64,000 bases of DNA from an uncultured Muribaculaceae bacterium (GCA_948788915.1 CAQFOZ010000004.1:6835-70834); one strand, 5' to 3'; positions 34,547 through 44,091 are shown, numbered from the stretch's first letter. Translations and numbers: made by a program. Notes: generated by a model from the sequence alone, not told the origin.

Positions 34547-35773
34547 ATGAAAAAATATATATTGTTACCGTTTGTTGCAATTGTTACTCTAATTTTTGCA
34601 AGTTGCGGTGAGGATTACTCCAATACCGATGTCGCAGTTGACACGGAGATGGAACCTGTCGCCGGATTACAGGCTGAATCATTTATCAGTTCGGTTATTC
34701 TTACCTGGGATATGCCTGAAAATAAGAATTACTACTATACTCTTATTTCATATGTAAATGCAGACGGAGAGAGAGTAAACCGTAAAGTCAGCAAATACAG
34801 TGTTGATCCCGAGAATCCGGGAAGAGTCAGAGCATTGATCGGAGGTTTCAACGACACCAATGAATATGAGTTCACTCTTACAAACTATTCATTCGCAGAC
34901 AATGCCTCCGCACCGACTACGGTGAAAGGCACTCCCCAGTCCAAGGCAATGGCAAAGGAATATATAGTCAAATCCGTAAAATTCGAACCGGGTGTAGAAT
35001 CTGCAACCGTGACATGGGACAACAGCCTTGGCGCTGATATCAAACTTGTGATGTCATGGAAAGACTATTACTATTATGCCAAGAAAGTAACCTTTGAAGA
35101 ACTGCCACTGCTTACACGAGAAGTGAATGCCACTACCCCTCACACTGAAGTTATCAATTCACTTCCGGTAGAGACAGATTGTCAGGTTGAATATTATATC
35201 CTGGATAACGAATCCGGTGAAAAATCGGAAACAATGACAGCCACTTTCCAGGTATTACCGCCTGTGGAGGATATCTTCAACCCTGCAATTGAGTATTTCC
35301 CGACTAACGTATATGGATCTGCCAACATGATGACTATAGAATGGACCGACGAGAACAAGAATGAGTTCAACATCGTGACATCCGGTGGCGACCCGTATAT
35401 ATATACAACACTAAACGGGAAACCCGTAGGCACAACACTTGTGTTCCGTTATAAATCTGTTCAGAACATTTCCGGTGTACAGATATTCTATAAGGGTAAT
35501 GCTCCGGGATCTGCCAATGACATGGTTGACATCAAACTCCCTGATACCGTTGCCTCAACAGGAGAGTATAACGGCCTTCGTATGACCAATGGTTTCTGGA
35601 AAACAGTACGTGTAGACCTCAGACCGTTTTTCAATTCCAAATTCGACTATGACGGCATGTGGGTTCCGGAAGCTGACGGAAGTGGAAAGATTGTGAACAG
35701 AAACAGAATCCGCATTGACTTCGGAGGTCAGAACAAACGCGAACTATCTTTCCGCAATATGCACTTTGAATAA
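34547..35773 (+). CDS. Surface lipoprotein with fibronectin-III-like domains (SusE/SGBP position)
   Basis: 408 residues, signal peptide with lipobox (IFASCGED). Two beta-sandwich, FN3-like domains follow (about residues 38-130, VAGLQAESFISSVILTWDMP; and about 135-238, VKSVKFEPGVESATVTWDNS). A C-terminal domain of about 150 residues has no motif I know and ends FGGQNKRELSFRNMHFE. Position after susD and the domain layout suggest a surface glycan-binding protein. No catalytic residues are seen; binding specificity is unknown. Confidence 0.75.
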   Translation: MKKYILLPFVAIVTLIFASCGEDYSNTDVAVDTEMEPVAGLQAESFISSVILTWDMPENKNYYYTLISYVNADGERVNRKVSKYSVDPENPGRVRALIGGFNDTNEYEFTLTNYSFADNASAPTTVKGTPQSKAMAKEYIVKSVKFEPGVESATVTWDNSLGADIKLVMSWKDYYYYAKKVTFEELPLLTREVNATTPHTEVINSLPVETDCQVEYYILDNESGEKSETMTATFQVLPPVEDIFNPAIEYFPTNVYGSANMMTIEWTDENKNEFNIVTSGGDPYIYTTLNGKPVGTTLVFRYKSVQNISGVQIFYKGNAPGSANDMVDIKLPDTVASTGEYNGLRMTNGFWKTVRVDLRPFFNSKFDYDGMWVPEADGSGKIVNRNRIRIDFGGQNKRELSFRNMHFE

Positions 35774-35798
35774 TAGACTATATCTGAATGCTATAACT

Positions 35799-35832
35799 GA
35801 AAGCCTCCCGAAATCTTCACCGGGAGGCTTTC
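35799..35832 (+). terminator. Terminator at the end of the sus locus
   Basis: Perfect 12-bp GC-rich stem GAAAGCCTCCCG / CGGGAGGCTTTC with a 10-base loop. No long T-run follows. It lies 18 bases upstream of the nitroreductase start. Confidence 0.75.
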
Positions 35833-35850
35833 ACATAGAATTAATTGAAC

Positions 35851-36429
35851 ATGGAATTTGACAACCTAAAAGATCTGCTGGCAAAAAACAGGTCGTACCG
35901 GAGGTTTGACCAAAGTCATAAGATATCGCCCGAATCTCTGGTTAAAATTATAGAATTGGCTACACTATGCGCCTCAGGACGTAATCTCCAGCCACTTAAA
36001 TACAAGATAGTTTCGACAGAAGAGGATTGCGAAAGGATATTCCACACTCTCGCATGGGCAGGCTATCTTAAAGACTGGGATGGGCCACAGGAGGGGGAAC
36101 GCCCCTCCGCTTATTTTGTGCAATGCCTCGATAAGAATTTAACAGACAACCCGATGTGCGACGAGGGGCTACAACTTGAAGCAATAACACTTGGCGCAGT
36201 AGCTATCGGTTTAGGGACTTGTATTATAAAATCATTCAATCCGGAAAAAATTATTGATATCTTAAACCTTCCGGAGAACATATGTCCGACACATATTGTG
36301 GCTTTGGGATATCCTGCGGAACAAGTTGTAATCGAACCGATGAAAGAAGGAGACATAAAATACTGGAGAGATAAAAACTGCGTACATCATGTCCCCAAAA
36401 GAGGGCTTAAAGAAATTTTGGTTAAATAA
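35851..36429 (+). CDS. Nitroreductase family protein
   Basis: 192 residues, FMN-dependent nitroreductase fold. Seen: N-terminal RSYRRFDQSHKISPESLVKIIELATLCASGRNLQP (FMN-binding Arg and Ser/Asn), EAITLGAVAIGLGTCIIKSFN, and IVALGYPAEQVVIEP near the C-terminus. Such enzymes reduce nitro or quinone compounds with NAD(P)H; the natural substrate is unknown. The ATG at 35851 is used rather than a TTG two codons upstream. Confidence 0.88.
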   Translation: MEFDNLKDLLAKNRSYRRFDQSHKISPESLVKIIELATLCASGRNLQPLKYKIVSTEEDCERIFHTLAWAGYLKDWDGPQEGERPSAYFVQCLDKNLTDNPMCDEGLQLEAITLGAVAIGLGTCIIKSFNPEKIIDILNLPENICPTHIVALGYPAEQVVIEPMKEGDIKYWRDKNCVHHVPKRGLKEILVK

Positions 36430-36448
36430 AGAAATTTTTCTATATTTG
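36417..36448 (+). promoter_or_regulatory. Predicted promoter of the fructose-bisphosphate aldolase gene
   Basis: -33 TTTG (36417-36420) inside the end of the nitroreductase gene, 20-base spacer, -7 TATATTTG (36441-36448). The leader to the start at 36568 is about 112 bases. Confidence 0.65.
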
Positions 36449-36567
36449 CACAAATTATCCAAGAGAAATTTTAAGTTCTCAGACATTTGTTTGATAAGCG
36501 CTCTTGTGAAAAAGCCCTTACCGACGGAATAGATGATTTAAACAGATAACTATTAATATAAAACACA

Positions 36568-37569
36568 ATGGTAGATTACAAAAATTTAGGTTTGGTCAAT
36601 ACCAAAGAAATGTTTGCCAAAGCTGTACACGGAGGATATGCAATCCCCGCATTCAATTTCAACAACATGGAACAGCTTCAGGCTATAATCAAAGCTGCAT
36701 CTGACACAAAATCTCCGGTTATCCTGCAGGTATCAAAGGGAGCACGCAACTATGCAAATCCTATCCTTCTTCGCTATATGGCACAGGGTGCTGTTGAATA
36801 TGCAAAATCATTAGGATGGGAAAAGCCCCAGATCGTTCTTCACCTTGACCATGGTGACACATTTGAGCTTTGCAAAGACTGTATCGACAATGGTTTTTCA
36901 TCTGTAATGATCGACGGCAGCCATCTTCCATACGAAGAGAATGTTGCCCTCACTAAAAAAGTTTGTGAATATGCTCACAAATATGATGTCACAGTAGAGG
37001 GAGAGCTTGGTGTTCTTGCAGGTGTAGAAGATGAGGTAAGCTCAGACCACCACACATATACAGACCCGGAAGAGGTTGTTGATTTCGTACATCGTACAGG
37101 TGTCGACAGTCTGGCTATCTCTATCGGCACATCTCACGGTGCATACAAATTCACACCGGCACAATGCACACGCGATGAAAAGACCGGTCGTCTTGTTCCT
37201 CCACCATTGGCATTCGATGTTCTTGAGGCTGTAGAGGCCAAGATACCTGGATTCCCAATTGTACTCCACGGTTCTTCTTCTGTTCCACAGGAATATGTTG
37301 ACATCATCAACGCAAACGGAGGTAAACTTCCTGACGCTATCGGTATTCCGGAAGAGGAGTTGCGCAAAGCAGCAAAGATGGATGTATGCAAGATCAACAT
37401 CGACTCTGACAGCCGTCTTGCAATGACAGCCGCTGTTCGCAAAGTATTCAACGAGAAACCCGGCGAGTTTGACCCGCGTAAATATCTTGGTCCTGCTCGC
37501 GACGAGATGGAAAAACTTTATAAGCACAAGATTATTGCCGTGCTCGGAAGCGAAGGGAAAGCAGAATAA
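36568..37569 (+). CDS. Class II fructose-bisphosphate aldolase
   Basis: 333 residues, zinc-dependent TIM barrel that cleaves fructose-1,6-bisphosphate into DHAP and glyceraldehyde-3-phosphate. Zinc-ligand region VLHLDHGDTFELCKDCIDNG, then SSVMIDGSHLPYEENV, EGELGVLAGVEDEV, SIGTSHGAYKF and VLHGSSSVPQEY. Length and sequence fit the FbaA-type enzyme of Bacteroidetes. It stands alone, with its own promoter and terminator, as expected for a highly expressed glycolytic gene. Confidence 0.94.
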   Translation: MVDYKNLGLVNTKEMFAKAVHGGYAIPAFNFNNMEQLQAIIKAASDTKSPVILQVSKGARNYANPILLRYMAQGAVEYAKSLGWEKPQIVLHLDHGDTFELCKDCIDNGFSSVMIDGSHLPYEENVALTKKVCEYAHKYDVTVEGELGVLAGVEDEVSSDHHTYTDPEEVVDFVHRTGVDSLAISIGTSHGAYKFTPAQCTRDEKTGRLVPPPLAFDVLEAVEAKIPGFPIVLHGSSSVPQEYVDIINANGGKLPDAIGIPEEELRKAAKMDVCKINIDSDSRLAMTAAVRKVFNEKPGEFDPRKYLGPARDEMEKLYKHKIIAVLGSEGKAE

Positions 37570-37594
37570 TATTTCAAAAATACTGATTTAAAAA

Positions 37595-37620
37595 AGAGCC
37601 ATGCATAAATGCATGGCTCT
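37595..37620 (+). terminator. Terminator of the aldolase gene
   Basis: 12-bp perfect stem AGAGCCATGCAT / ATGCATGGCTCT with a two-base gap, followed by TTCTATT. The AGCCATGC core is the same as in the terminator at 18048. Confidence 0.85.
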
Positions 37621-37976
37621 TTCTATTATTAAAAGAGTGTAAAGTCAGTATTATTCCTTTATAAAAGTCAATTTTTAGTCAATATATGCAAACAGCTGTT
37701 GTTTTGACAATTACACATCTCACGCCACTGTTATGGCGATAAATTTATGCAATAAATTGTTAAAATAATTAAAACAGCAAATATTTTTATATGTTTTATA
37801 GCATATTTTCAGAAATTATTTATAACTTTGCATTGAGTTTTTCATGGTATTAGATTTTAAGGTTAACGTAAGATTGGTTGTCGGGATGACAATCAATTTT
37901 TTTTGTACCAATTTTAACCTCTCCACAAGAAATATATTATCTTTACGCAAAGAACTAATTTAATTTATAAGAAACG
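37621..37976 (+). promoter_or_regulatory. Leader and possible promoters of the C69 dipeptidase gene
   Basis: 356 bases without a gene. Two possible -7 boxes point to the dipeptidase: TAACTTTG at 37823-37830 (good) and TATCTTTA at 37938-37945 (weaker, about 25 bases before the leader end). Neither has a clear -33 box. Nothing else is recognised. Confidence 0.4.
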
Positions 37977-39617
37977 ATGAAAAAACTGATAATCGGAATG
38001 ATCATTGCCACGATTACCGGCGCAACAGCAGATGCCATTGCCTGCACCAATCTTATCGCAGGGAAGAAAGCCACTGCCGATGGCTCGGTAATGGTGACAT
38101 ACGCAGCAGACTCACATAATCTTTACGGGATGCTAACCCACACTCCCGCGGCAACACATCCAAAAGGAAGTATGCGCAAGGTGGTTGAATGGGACACGGG
38201 CAAACCACTTGGAGAAATACCTCAACAGGAAAAAACTTATAATGTAGTGGGGAACATAAACGAGCACCAGCTCGCAATAGGAGAATCCACATGGGGAGGC
38301 CACAAGGAACTTGTCGACACAACAGGACAGTCGATAATAGATTACGGTTCCCTTATGCAGATAGCTCTCGAAAGATGCAAGACTGCGGAAGAGGCAGTCG
38401 ATCTAATGGGAGAGCTTGTCAATAAATATGGCTATGCGTCAAGCGGAGAATCTTTCTCGATCGCAGATAAAAACTCTGTTTGGGTAATGGAGATGATTGG
38501 CAAAGGAGCAGAGAAGGGAGCTGTGTGGATCGCTGTAAGAATACCGGACGATGCAATCTCAGGTCATGCAAACGAACCACGAATCCGGAAAGTGAACATG
38601 AAAGACAAACGGAATGTGAAATTCTCAAAAGATGTAATATCTTTTGCCCGGAAACGCGGATATTTCAATGGCAAGGATGAGGACTTCTCTTTCGCGGACG
38701 CATATGAAGTACACGATGCCTCAACACGACGTGGTTGCGATGCACGCGTATGGAGCTATTTCAGAAGATTCGCACCTTCAACAGACAAATACTATGACTG
38801 GTGTGCAGGAAAAAGCGATGAGCCAATGCCTCTTTACGTGGTTCCTGACAAAAAAGTGAGTCTGAAGGAGATGCAATGGAGCATGCGTGACCATTTCGAA
38901 GGAACCCCTTTCGACATGACCCAAGATGTCGGAGCGGGACCAAATCATGTGCCTTACCGCTGGCGCCCGATGGATTATACAGTAGATGAGAAAAACTATT
39001 GTATGGAGCGTGCAATCGCCACACAACAGACAGGATGGAGCTTTGTCAGCCAAAGCCGGGACTGGCTTCCAGATCCTGTAGGCGGAATATTATGGTTCGG
39101 CACTGACGACACAAATACATCCGTATATATGCCTTTCTATTGCGGAATGACAGAAATTCCCAATGAGTTAAAGCCCGGAGACATAAACACGTTCTCTCTC
39201 GACTCAAACTTCTGGATGACCAATATTGTCGCCAATCAGGCCTACAACAGATACGACCTGATGATCGATGATATCCGCAAAATTCAGAATGGATTAGAAG
39301 ACAGTTACCGCGAAAGCAGAGTTGCCAAAGACAAAGAGCTATCAGACGCTGTAAACACCGGCGATATGGTGAAATACACTAATTTAGTCAATACAGAGGG
39401 TTCTTCAATAGCAAAAGAAGCGACTGATGCATACCGCAATCTCGCTGTATACCTGTTTGTAAAATTCATGGACGGAAACATGAAGAAAACCGATAAAAAC
39501 GGCAACTTCATAAAATCGGAATACGGTCTACCCATATACCCGTCGTTCCCCGGCTATGATAAGAAATATTACGATAATATTGTCAAAGAAACAGGTGACC
39601 ACTTCCGTGTGGAATAA
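37977..39617 (+). CDS. C69-family dipeptidase, secreted
   Basis: 546 residues. Signal peptide (KKLIIGMIIATITGATADAIA) directly followed by CTNLIAGKKATADGS; the Cys after cleavage is the N-terminal nucleophile of peptidase family C69 (U34, PepD-like). Also typical are INEHQLAIGESTWGG and ESFSIADKNSVWVMEMIG. It should cleave dipeptides in the periplasm. Length is normal for the Bacteroidetes secreted form. The gene is monocistronic, ending in a strong bidirectional terminator. Confidence 0.92.
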   Translation: MKKLIIGMIIATITGATADAIACTNLIAGKKATADGSVMVTYAADSHNLYGMLTHTPAATHPKGSMRKVVEWDTGKPLGEIPQQEKTYNVVGNINEHQLAIGESTWGGHKELVDTTGQSIIDYGSLMQIALERCKTAEEAVDLMGELVNKYGYASSGESFSIADKNSVWVMEMIGKGAEKGAVWIAVRIPDDAISGHANEPRIRKVNMKDKRNVKFSKDVISFARKRGYFNGKDEDFSFADAYEVHDASTRRGCDARVWSYFRRFAPSTDKYYDWCAGKSDEPMPLYVVPDKKVSLKEMQWSMRDHFEGTPFDMTQDVGAGPNHVPYRWRPMDYTVDEKNYCMERAIATQQTGWSFVSQSRDWLPDPVGGILWFGTDDTNTSVYMPFYCGMTEIPNELKPGDINTFSLDSNFWMTNIVANQAYNRYDLMIDDIRKIQNGLEDSYRESRVAKDKELSDAVNTGDMVKYTNLVNTEGSSIAKEATDAYRNLAVYLFVKFMDGNMKKTDKNGNFIKSEYGLPIYPSFPGYDKKYYDNIVKETGDHFRVE

Positions 39618-39632
39618 GTAAATCCGCATTAT

Positions 39633-39690
39633 TAAAATACATACCCTGCAAGATGATTAGCATATGCCATCTTACAGGGTATGTATTTTA
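39633..39690. terminator. Strong bidirectional terminator between convergent genes
   Basis: Nearly perfect 23-bp stem (TAAAATACATACCCTG then AAGATG, one mismatch) with a 12-base loop. A- and T-rich flanks allow it to work for the dipeptidase gene (plus) and the acyl-CoA synthetase gene (minus). Confidence 0.85.
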
Positions 39691-39744
39691 GAATAGTTTA
39701 AATTTAAGAAGTTGTTTATTCAACACGGAATATTTAGCAATTCT

Positions 39745-41415
39745 TTATGTGGTGTATAAATACCTTTTAATTGAACGTTTCGGTGTTTTTTCAAATTCAT
39801 TCGGCATAGGAATCAGTTTTGATATACGCTCATAAGGCGCGACAAGCTTATTCAGCTCTCCAAGCACATTATCCAAAGTCGATTCAAGATCCAACGGCGA
39901 GATATCCAGTCGGTCAAGTGCGTCATAATCAGGATATACGAGACCGACGAGTTTTCCATCTCTTTCCACCACAAGGCTTTCAGCCACAAACGGCATATTA
40001 TTCAGTTTGGCTTCGATCTCCTCCGGGTAAATATTCTGTCCTGAAGCAGACAACAACATTGTTTTCGATCTTCCCCTCAAAAAAAGTGTGCCGTCTTCCG
40101 AACGTGTTCCCATATCACCGGTATAAAGCCATCCTTCGGAATCAAATACAAGGTCTGTCGATTTTTTGTTTTTATAATATCCCTTCATTACATTAATACC
40201 GCGGACACATATCTCACCAGGCACATTTACCGGATCAGATGATTTCACTTTTGTCTCCATTATCGGCAATGTCTTACCAGACGACCCCACTATAAACTCC
40301 CGCCACGGTGTATAAGATATCAACGGACCGCACTCTGTCATACCATAACCTACAGTAAACGGGAATTTGATTTTATGCAAGAACTCCTCGACTTCATGAT
40401 TGAGCGGTGCGCCTCCAACAATCACTTCCTCAAATTCACCACCAAACACTTCCACAAGCTTCTTTCTGATCTTTGAGTATATGAAAGAATCGAGGAATGG
40501 TACTGCCATTGTCCATCGCACAGTCCCCTTTGTTATCATAGGAAGAATCTGATTTTTGTAAATTTTTTCCAGAATCAGCGGCACACATATTATAAGGTTG
40601 GGTTTTACTTCCGACATAGCCTTTATAAGAATCCGAGGAGAAGGGATCTTTCCAAGAATTGTGATGTGTGAGCCCACGGCCAATGGCGTCAGCATATCGA
40701 AAGCACATCCATAAGCATGCGCCAATGGCAAAAAAGACAACGCACGAGAGCCTTTAAAGTGTAAGACTGTGTCACGTCCAAAACATACATTCCCTGCAAG
40801 ATTTCCGCCTGTAAGCATCACCCCTTTTGAAAATCCGGTGGTGCCGGAAGTATAATTTATCTCAGCCACCTCTGTGTTGTCTCGCAGAGCATACACTACA
40901 TCCGAAGGTTTTACGCCTGACGGATAACGCTTGTTGAACCGTCTGCGCAATAGACGATGGGCATTGATCAAATCGCCACCTGTCTTGTCATTGAGAACCC
41001 TCCAGTTTTCCAAAGCCAATACTCCTTTGACTTTCAGCAAAGAGTCGGGCTCAATATTCTCCCATATGTGATGCGACACATAAAGCAGATCCGCTCCCGA
41101 ATGATTGACAATGTGCGTTATATCCACAGGATTGAATTCTGAAAGGATCGGAACTATTACGGCTCCGTATGTAATGGTAGCCATGTATATAAGAACCCAT
41201 TCCGGAGAATCCTTACCGCACAAAGCTATCTTGGAACCTTTTCTGACTCCTACAGATTGAAAAAACACATGGACTATAGCGATGTCCCTGGCAAGTTCGG
41301 AATATGTACTTGTCTTCCCGGAGACATAATTTGTCAAAGCCGGCAGATCCCAGTTCTCTACAAAACTCTTTTCATAAATCTTTATGAAATTATCAATTTT
41401 TACAATGCCGTCCAT
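39745..41415 (-). CDS. AMP-dependent acyl-CoA synthetase (long-chain fatty acid-CoA ligase type)
   Basis: 556 residues, ANL superfamily. It activates a carboxylic acid as an acyl-AMP and then a CoA thioester. P-loop INYTSGTTGFSKGVML, motif VGYGMTECGPLISY, hinge YTGDMGTRSEDGTLFLRGR, and the late Lys in EKTPKRSIKRYLY. Resemblance is to long-chain fatty acid-CoA ligases; substrate length cannot be told. No membrane segment. It lies 33 bases downstream of the iron alcohol dehydrogenase gene, likely one operon. Confidence 0.88.
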   Translation of the reverse strand: MDGIVKIDNFIKIYEKSFVENWDLPALTNYVSGKTSTYSELARDIAIVHVFFQSVGVRKGSKIALCGKDSPEWVLIYMATITYGAVIVPILSEFNPVDITHIVNHSGADLLYVSHHIWENIEPDSLLKVKGVLALENWRVLNDKTGGDLINAHRLLRRRFNKRYPSGVKPSDVVYALRDNTEVAEINYTSGTTGFSKGVMLTGGNLAGNVCFGRDTVLHFKGSRALSFLPLAHAYGCAFDMLTPLAVGSHITILGKIPSPRILIKAMSEVKPNLIICVPLILEKIYKNQILPMITKGTVRWTMAVPFLDSFIYSKIRKKLVEVFGGEFEEVIVGGAPLNHEVEEFLHKIKFPFTVGYGMTECGPLISYTPWREFIVGSSGKTLPIMETKVKSSDPVNVPGEICVRGINVMKGYYKNKKSTDLVFDSEGWLYTGDMGTRSEDGTLFLRGRSKTMLLSASGQNIYPEEIEAKLNNMPFVAESLVVERDGKLVGLVYPDYDALDRLDISPLDLESTLDNVLGELNKLVAPYERISKLIPMPNEFEKTPKRSIKRYLYTT

Positions 41416-41448
41416 AGTGCAATCTTTGGTATGTTAGAAAGTTATTAT

Positions 41449-42633
41449 TTACTCTGAATCAACCGCCAGCTTATATATATTCCGGCAATCCTCCATAGAA
41501 AGTGGCACATAACAACCCAACGTATCGCCCATATTCCTATGCAAGGAGTTGACCATCAAATCTATATCCGGTTCACCACCTATCAGCATCCGAAGATTTG
41601 TCGTCAGTCCGAGATCATGATAAAAATTCTTCAATTCACAAATACCTTCTTCTATAATTTGGTCTGTACTTTTCCCTGCAGGATCCACAGACATCACATT
41701 TATTGCAAATCTCCACAACTTATCAGGATTGCGTTTGGAACAGTAACTCATCCATGCCGGTATAATAACAGCCAGTCCCGCACCATGTGCCACATTATAA
41801 AATGCCGATATCTCATGTTCAAGTCTATGAGACGCCCAGTCCTCTATTTTCCCCACTCCACAAAGGCCATTATGTGCCAACGTGCCGGCCCACATCACAT
41901 TTGCTCTCGCGCTATAATTATCTCCGTCAAGCTTTAGAGTAAGTGCCTGATCCATAATTTCCCGTAAAATGGCTTCTGAATATGAATCCACTAACCCGGT
42001 ATCAGGAGTATTCGAGAAATAGCGTTCATAAATATGCGCCATCATGTCCACTATCCCGCATGCCGTCTGGAACCATGGTAAAGAGTATGTCAGTTCCGGA
42101 TTCATAATCGAAAATTTCGGCCGCAAAATATCAGGATACCTGACAGATATTTTTTGATGTGTAATCTCATTGGTTATCACAGAATTTCCGCTACCTTCAC
42201 TACCGGCTGCCGGAATAGTGAGAACCACACCTACCGGAAGAGCACTCCTGGGCTTTGATGTACCGTTGTAAAAATTCCAAAAATCCTCATCCGCCACCAC
42301 ACCCAGAGCTATCGCCTTAGCAGCGTCTATCGGAGAACCGCCCCCTACAGCAAGCAAGAAATCAACTTTCTCCTTCAACGCAATGTCAATCCCCTCATAA
42401 ACACTTCCTGCCGTCGGATTGGGCAAAATGCCACCGTACTCACAAAATTCCACACCGGCATCGGTAATAGATTTTTCTATCTGGCCAAGCAATCCGCTGG
42501 ATTTTATCCTGTCACTGCCATGCACTATAAGCACTTTTCTTGCGCCATACTTCTTTAATGCATTTCCGGTTTCGGTCTGAGCGCCCTTCCCAAAAATAAA
42601 TTCTGTAGGAGAACAAAAATTGAAATTATTCAT
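41449..42633 (-). CDS. Iron-containing alcohol dehydrogenase (BDH/YqhD type)
   Basis: 394 residues, group III dehydrogenase. NAD(P)-binding LLAVGGGSPIDAAKAIA, and metal-binding region LEHEISAFYNVAHGAGLAVIIPAWM with conserved His residues. It reduces aldehydes or oxidises alcohols in the cytosol; YqhD-like enzymes favour NADPH and aldehyde reduction. The partner acyl-CoA synthetase downstream hints at fatty aldehyde or alcohol chemistry, but this is inference. Confidence 0.9.
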   Translation of the reverse strand: MNNFNFCSPTEFIFGKGAQTETGNALKKYGARKVLIVHGSDRIKSSGLLGQIEKSITDAGVEFCEYGGILPNPTAGSVYEGIDIALKEKVDFLLAVGGGSPIDAAKAIALGVVADEDFWNFYNGTSKPRSALPVGVVLTIPAAGSEGSGNSVITNEITHQKISVRYPDILRPKFSIMNPELTYSLPWFQTACGIVDMMAHIYERYFSNTPDTGLVDSYSEAILREIMDQALTLKLDGDNYSARANVMWAGTLAHNGLCGVGKIEDWASHRLEHEISAFYNVAHGAGLAVIIPAWMSYCSKRNPDKLWRFAINVMSVDPAGKSTDQIIEEGICELKNFYHDLGLTTNLRMLIGGEPDIDLMVNSLHRNMGDTLGCYVPLSMEDCRNIYKLAVDSE

Positions 42634-42763
42634 AATCGCATATCGTATTTTTGTGATCTAAGTCAAAGAAACTTAAGATCCATTGAGGAGTCTATATCAC
42701 TTATCATTCAACTGTGCAAGCACATCATTTCTGCAAATATACGAAGAATATTCGACGAAACAT

Positions 42764-42840
42764 AATAACGAAAGTCGGGCAAAGCCCGGTTCGTGGTCGC
42801 TAAGCGAATTATGTGAGTCAAATACACAAAAATTAAATAT
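42764..42840. repeat. Possible remnant of the repeat family interior
   Basis: Contains GTCGGGCAAAGCCCGG (compare GTCGGGTAAAGCCC in the remnant at 16104-16241) and, on the minus strand, GACTCACATAA, similar to the GTCACATA block of elements B and C. No terminal repeats are visible. The region 42634-42842 otherwise holds nothing I recognise. Confidence 0.35.
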
Positions 42841-42848
42841 AACAAAAA

Positions 42849-42877
42849 AAAGGAAGCATCTTCGCGACACTTCCTTT
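42849..42877 (-). terminator. Terminator of the greA-HIT transcript
   Basis: On the minus strand: stem AAAGGAAG / CTTCCTTT, 13-base loop, followed by a run of Ts (A-run at 42844-42851 on the plus strand). Classic rho-independent form. Confidence 0.85.
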
Positions 42878-42938
42878 AAATTTCTCATATGTAGATTTTA
42901 ATTATAGGTTTTCAGACACTGTTTTTTTCGCAAAATAA

Positions 42939-43331
42939 TTATTCAAAATTAGCGGAAATAGCCTCTGCCAATGCCTTCATTTTTTCAGGATCAGGATTAG
43001 ATATCTTATTTTTGAAATCCATATCACCCTCCTTTTGCAAAGGCACAAGATGTATGTGGGCGTGCGGCACCTCAAGGCCAAGAACCGTTACACCTACTTT
43101 CCTGCATGGAACAGCCTTTTTAATAGCCTCGGCAACTTTTTTGGCAAAAATCATCATTCTGCCCAACTCATCATCCTCTATATCGAATATATAATCAACC
43201 TCCTTTTTAGGCACAACCAAAGTATGCCCCCAATTCACCGGATTTATATCCATAAATGCAAAAAACTCATCGTTTTCCGCAATTTTATACGAGGGAATCT
43301 CGCCCGCGATAATTCTGGAGAATATTGTCAT
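42939..43331 (-). CDS. HIT family protein (HINT-like nucleotide hydrolase)
   Basis: 130 residues. MTIFSRIIAGEIPSYKIAE at the N-terminus, DINPVNWGHTLVVPKKEVD, and the histidine triad VPHAHIHLVPLQ. HINT-type enzymes hydrolyse purine nucleoside phosphoramidates and related AMP conjugates. Small cytosolic homodimer by family knowledge. It follows greA by 25 bases. Confidence 0.92.
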   Translation of the reverse strand: MTIFSRIIAGEIPSYKIAENDEFFAFMDINPVNWGHTLVVPKKEVDYIFDIEDDELGRMMIFAKKVAEAIKKAVPCRKVGVTVLGLEVPHAHIHLVPLQKEGDMDFKNKISNPDPEKMKALAEAISANFE

Positions 43332-43356
43332 GACTGCAAGTTATATAATTATTTTA

Positions 43357-43818
43357 TCAAATCTCAATCTTGATAATTTCAAAATCCATAAGTCCCGCCG
43401 GAGCTTTGACTTGCACGTGGTCTCCGACCTTATGTCCCAGAAGAGCCTGTGCTATAGGAGTATTGGAAGCAATCTTAAATTCACGGAGATTCGCCTCGCT
43501 CTCTGTAACAATAGTATAACTCATTGTCATTCCCTTGGGATTACGAATTGTAACCTTATTGAGAATCTGCACTTCATCGGTATTCAGATTACTGTCGTCA
43601 ATAATACGGGCACCGGCAATAAGCTCTTTGAGCTTTGAAATTTTCATCTCAAGCATACCTTGCGCCTCCTTGGCAGCATCATATTCCGCATTTTCAGACA
43701 GGTCACCCTTGTCACGAGCTTCCGCAATCGCCTGTTTTATGGCAGGACGCTGCGCCTCGAGAGCGCTGAGCTCCTCCATCTTCTTGTCATATCCTTCTTT
43801 AGTAAGGTAAGTTGCCAT
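43357..43818 (-). CDS. greA: Transcription elongation factor GreA
   Basis: 153 residues. An N-terminal coiled coil (MATYLTKEGYDKKMEELSAL) with the acidic tip DKGDLSENAEYDAAKE enters the RNA polymerase secondary channel and stimulates cleavage of backtracked RNA. The C-terminal FKBP-like domain ends NTPIAQALLGHKVGDHVQVKAPAG. Length is normal. The likely promoter lies 270 bases upstream, with a hairpin and T8 run in the leader. Confidence 0.95.
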   Translation of the reverse strand: MATYLTKEGYDKKMEELSALEAQRPAIKQAIAEARDKGDLSENAEYDAAKEAQGMLEMKISKLKELIAGARIIDDSNLNTDEVQILNKVTIRNPKGMTMSYTIVTESEANLREFKIASNTPIAQALLGHKVGDHVQVKAPAGLMDFEIIKIEI

Positions 43819-44042
43819 AATATATTGTATCTTTATTAATTCTTCAAATGTATTTAAATCCAGTTTAATCTATTCCGCGAGTATCATAGTATCTTTAATA
43901 TTGTTTCAAATGAGTTCATATGTACATACCAATGATTTCAAAGGCTGCACAATTCACCACACATTCATAAGACACATTCTCAAACGATAGAAAAAAATAA
44001 AGAATCCTTTTTCTCGATTCGGCATTACAATATGCAATCCGG

Positions 44043-44075
44043 AAAAAAAAGACCCTTCTTGACGGACACTCCGTC
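44043..44075 (-). promoter_or_regulatory. Hairpin plus T8 run in the greA leader (possible attenuator or short RNA end)
   Basis: On the minus strand: GACGGA-gtg-TCCGTC, ten bases, then eight Ts. It starts about 10 bases after the predicted transcription start. The ten-base gap between stem and T-run is unusual for a terminator, so function is uncertain. Confidence 0.35.
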
Positions 44076-44091
44076 ATCTGTTTTGTTCTTG

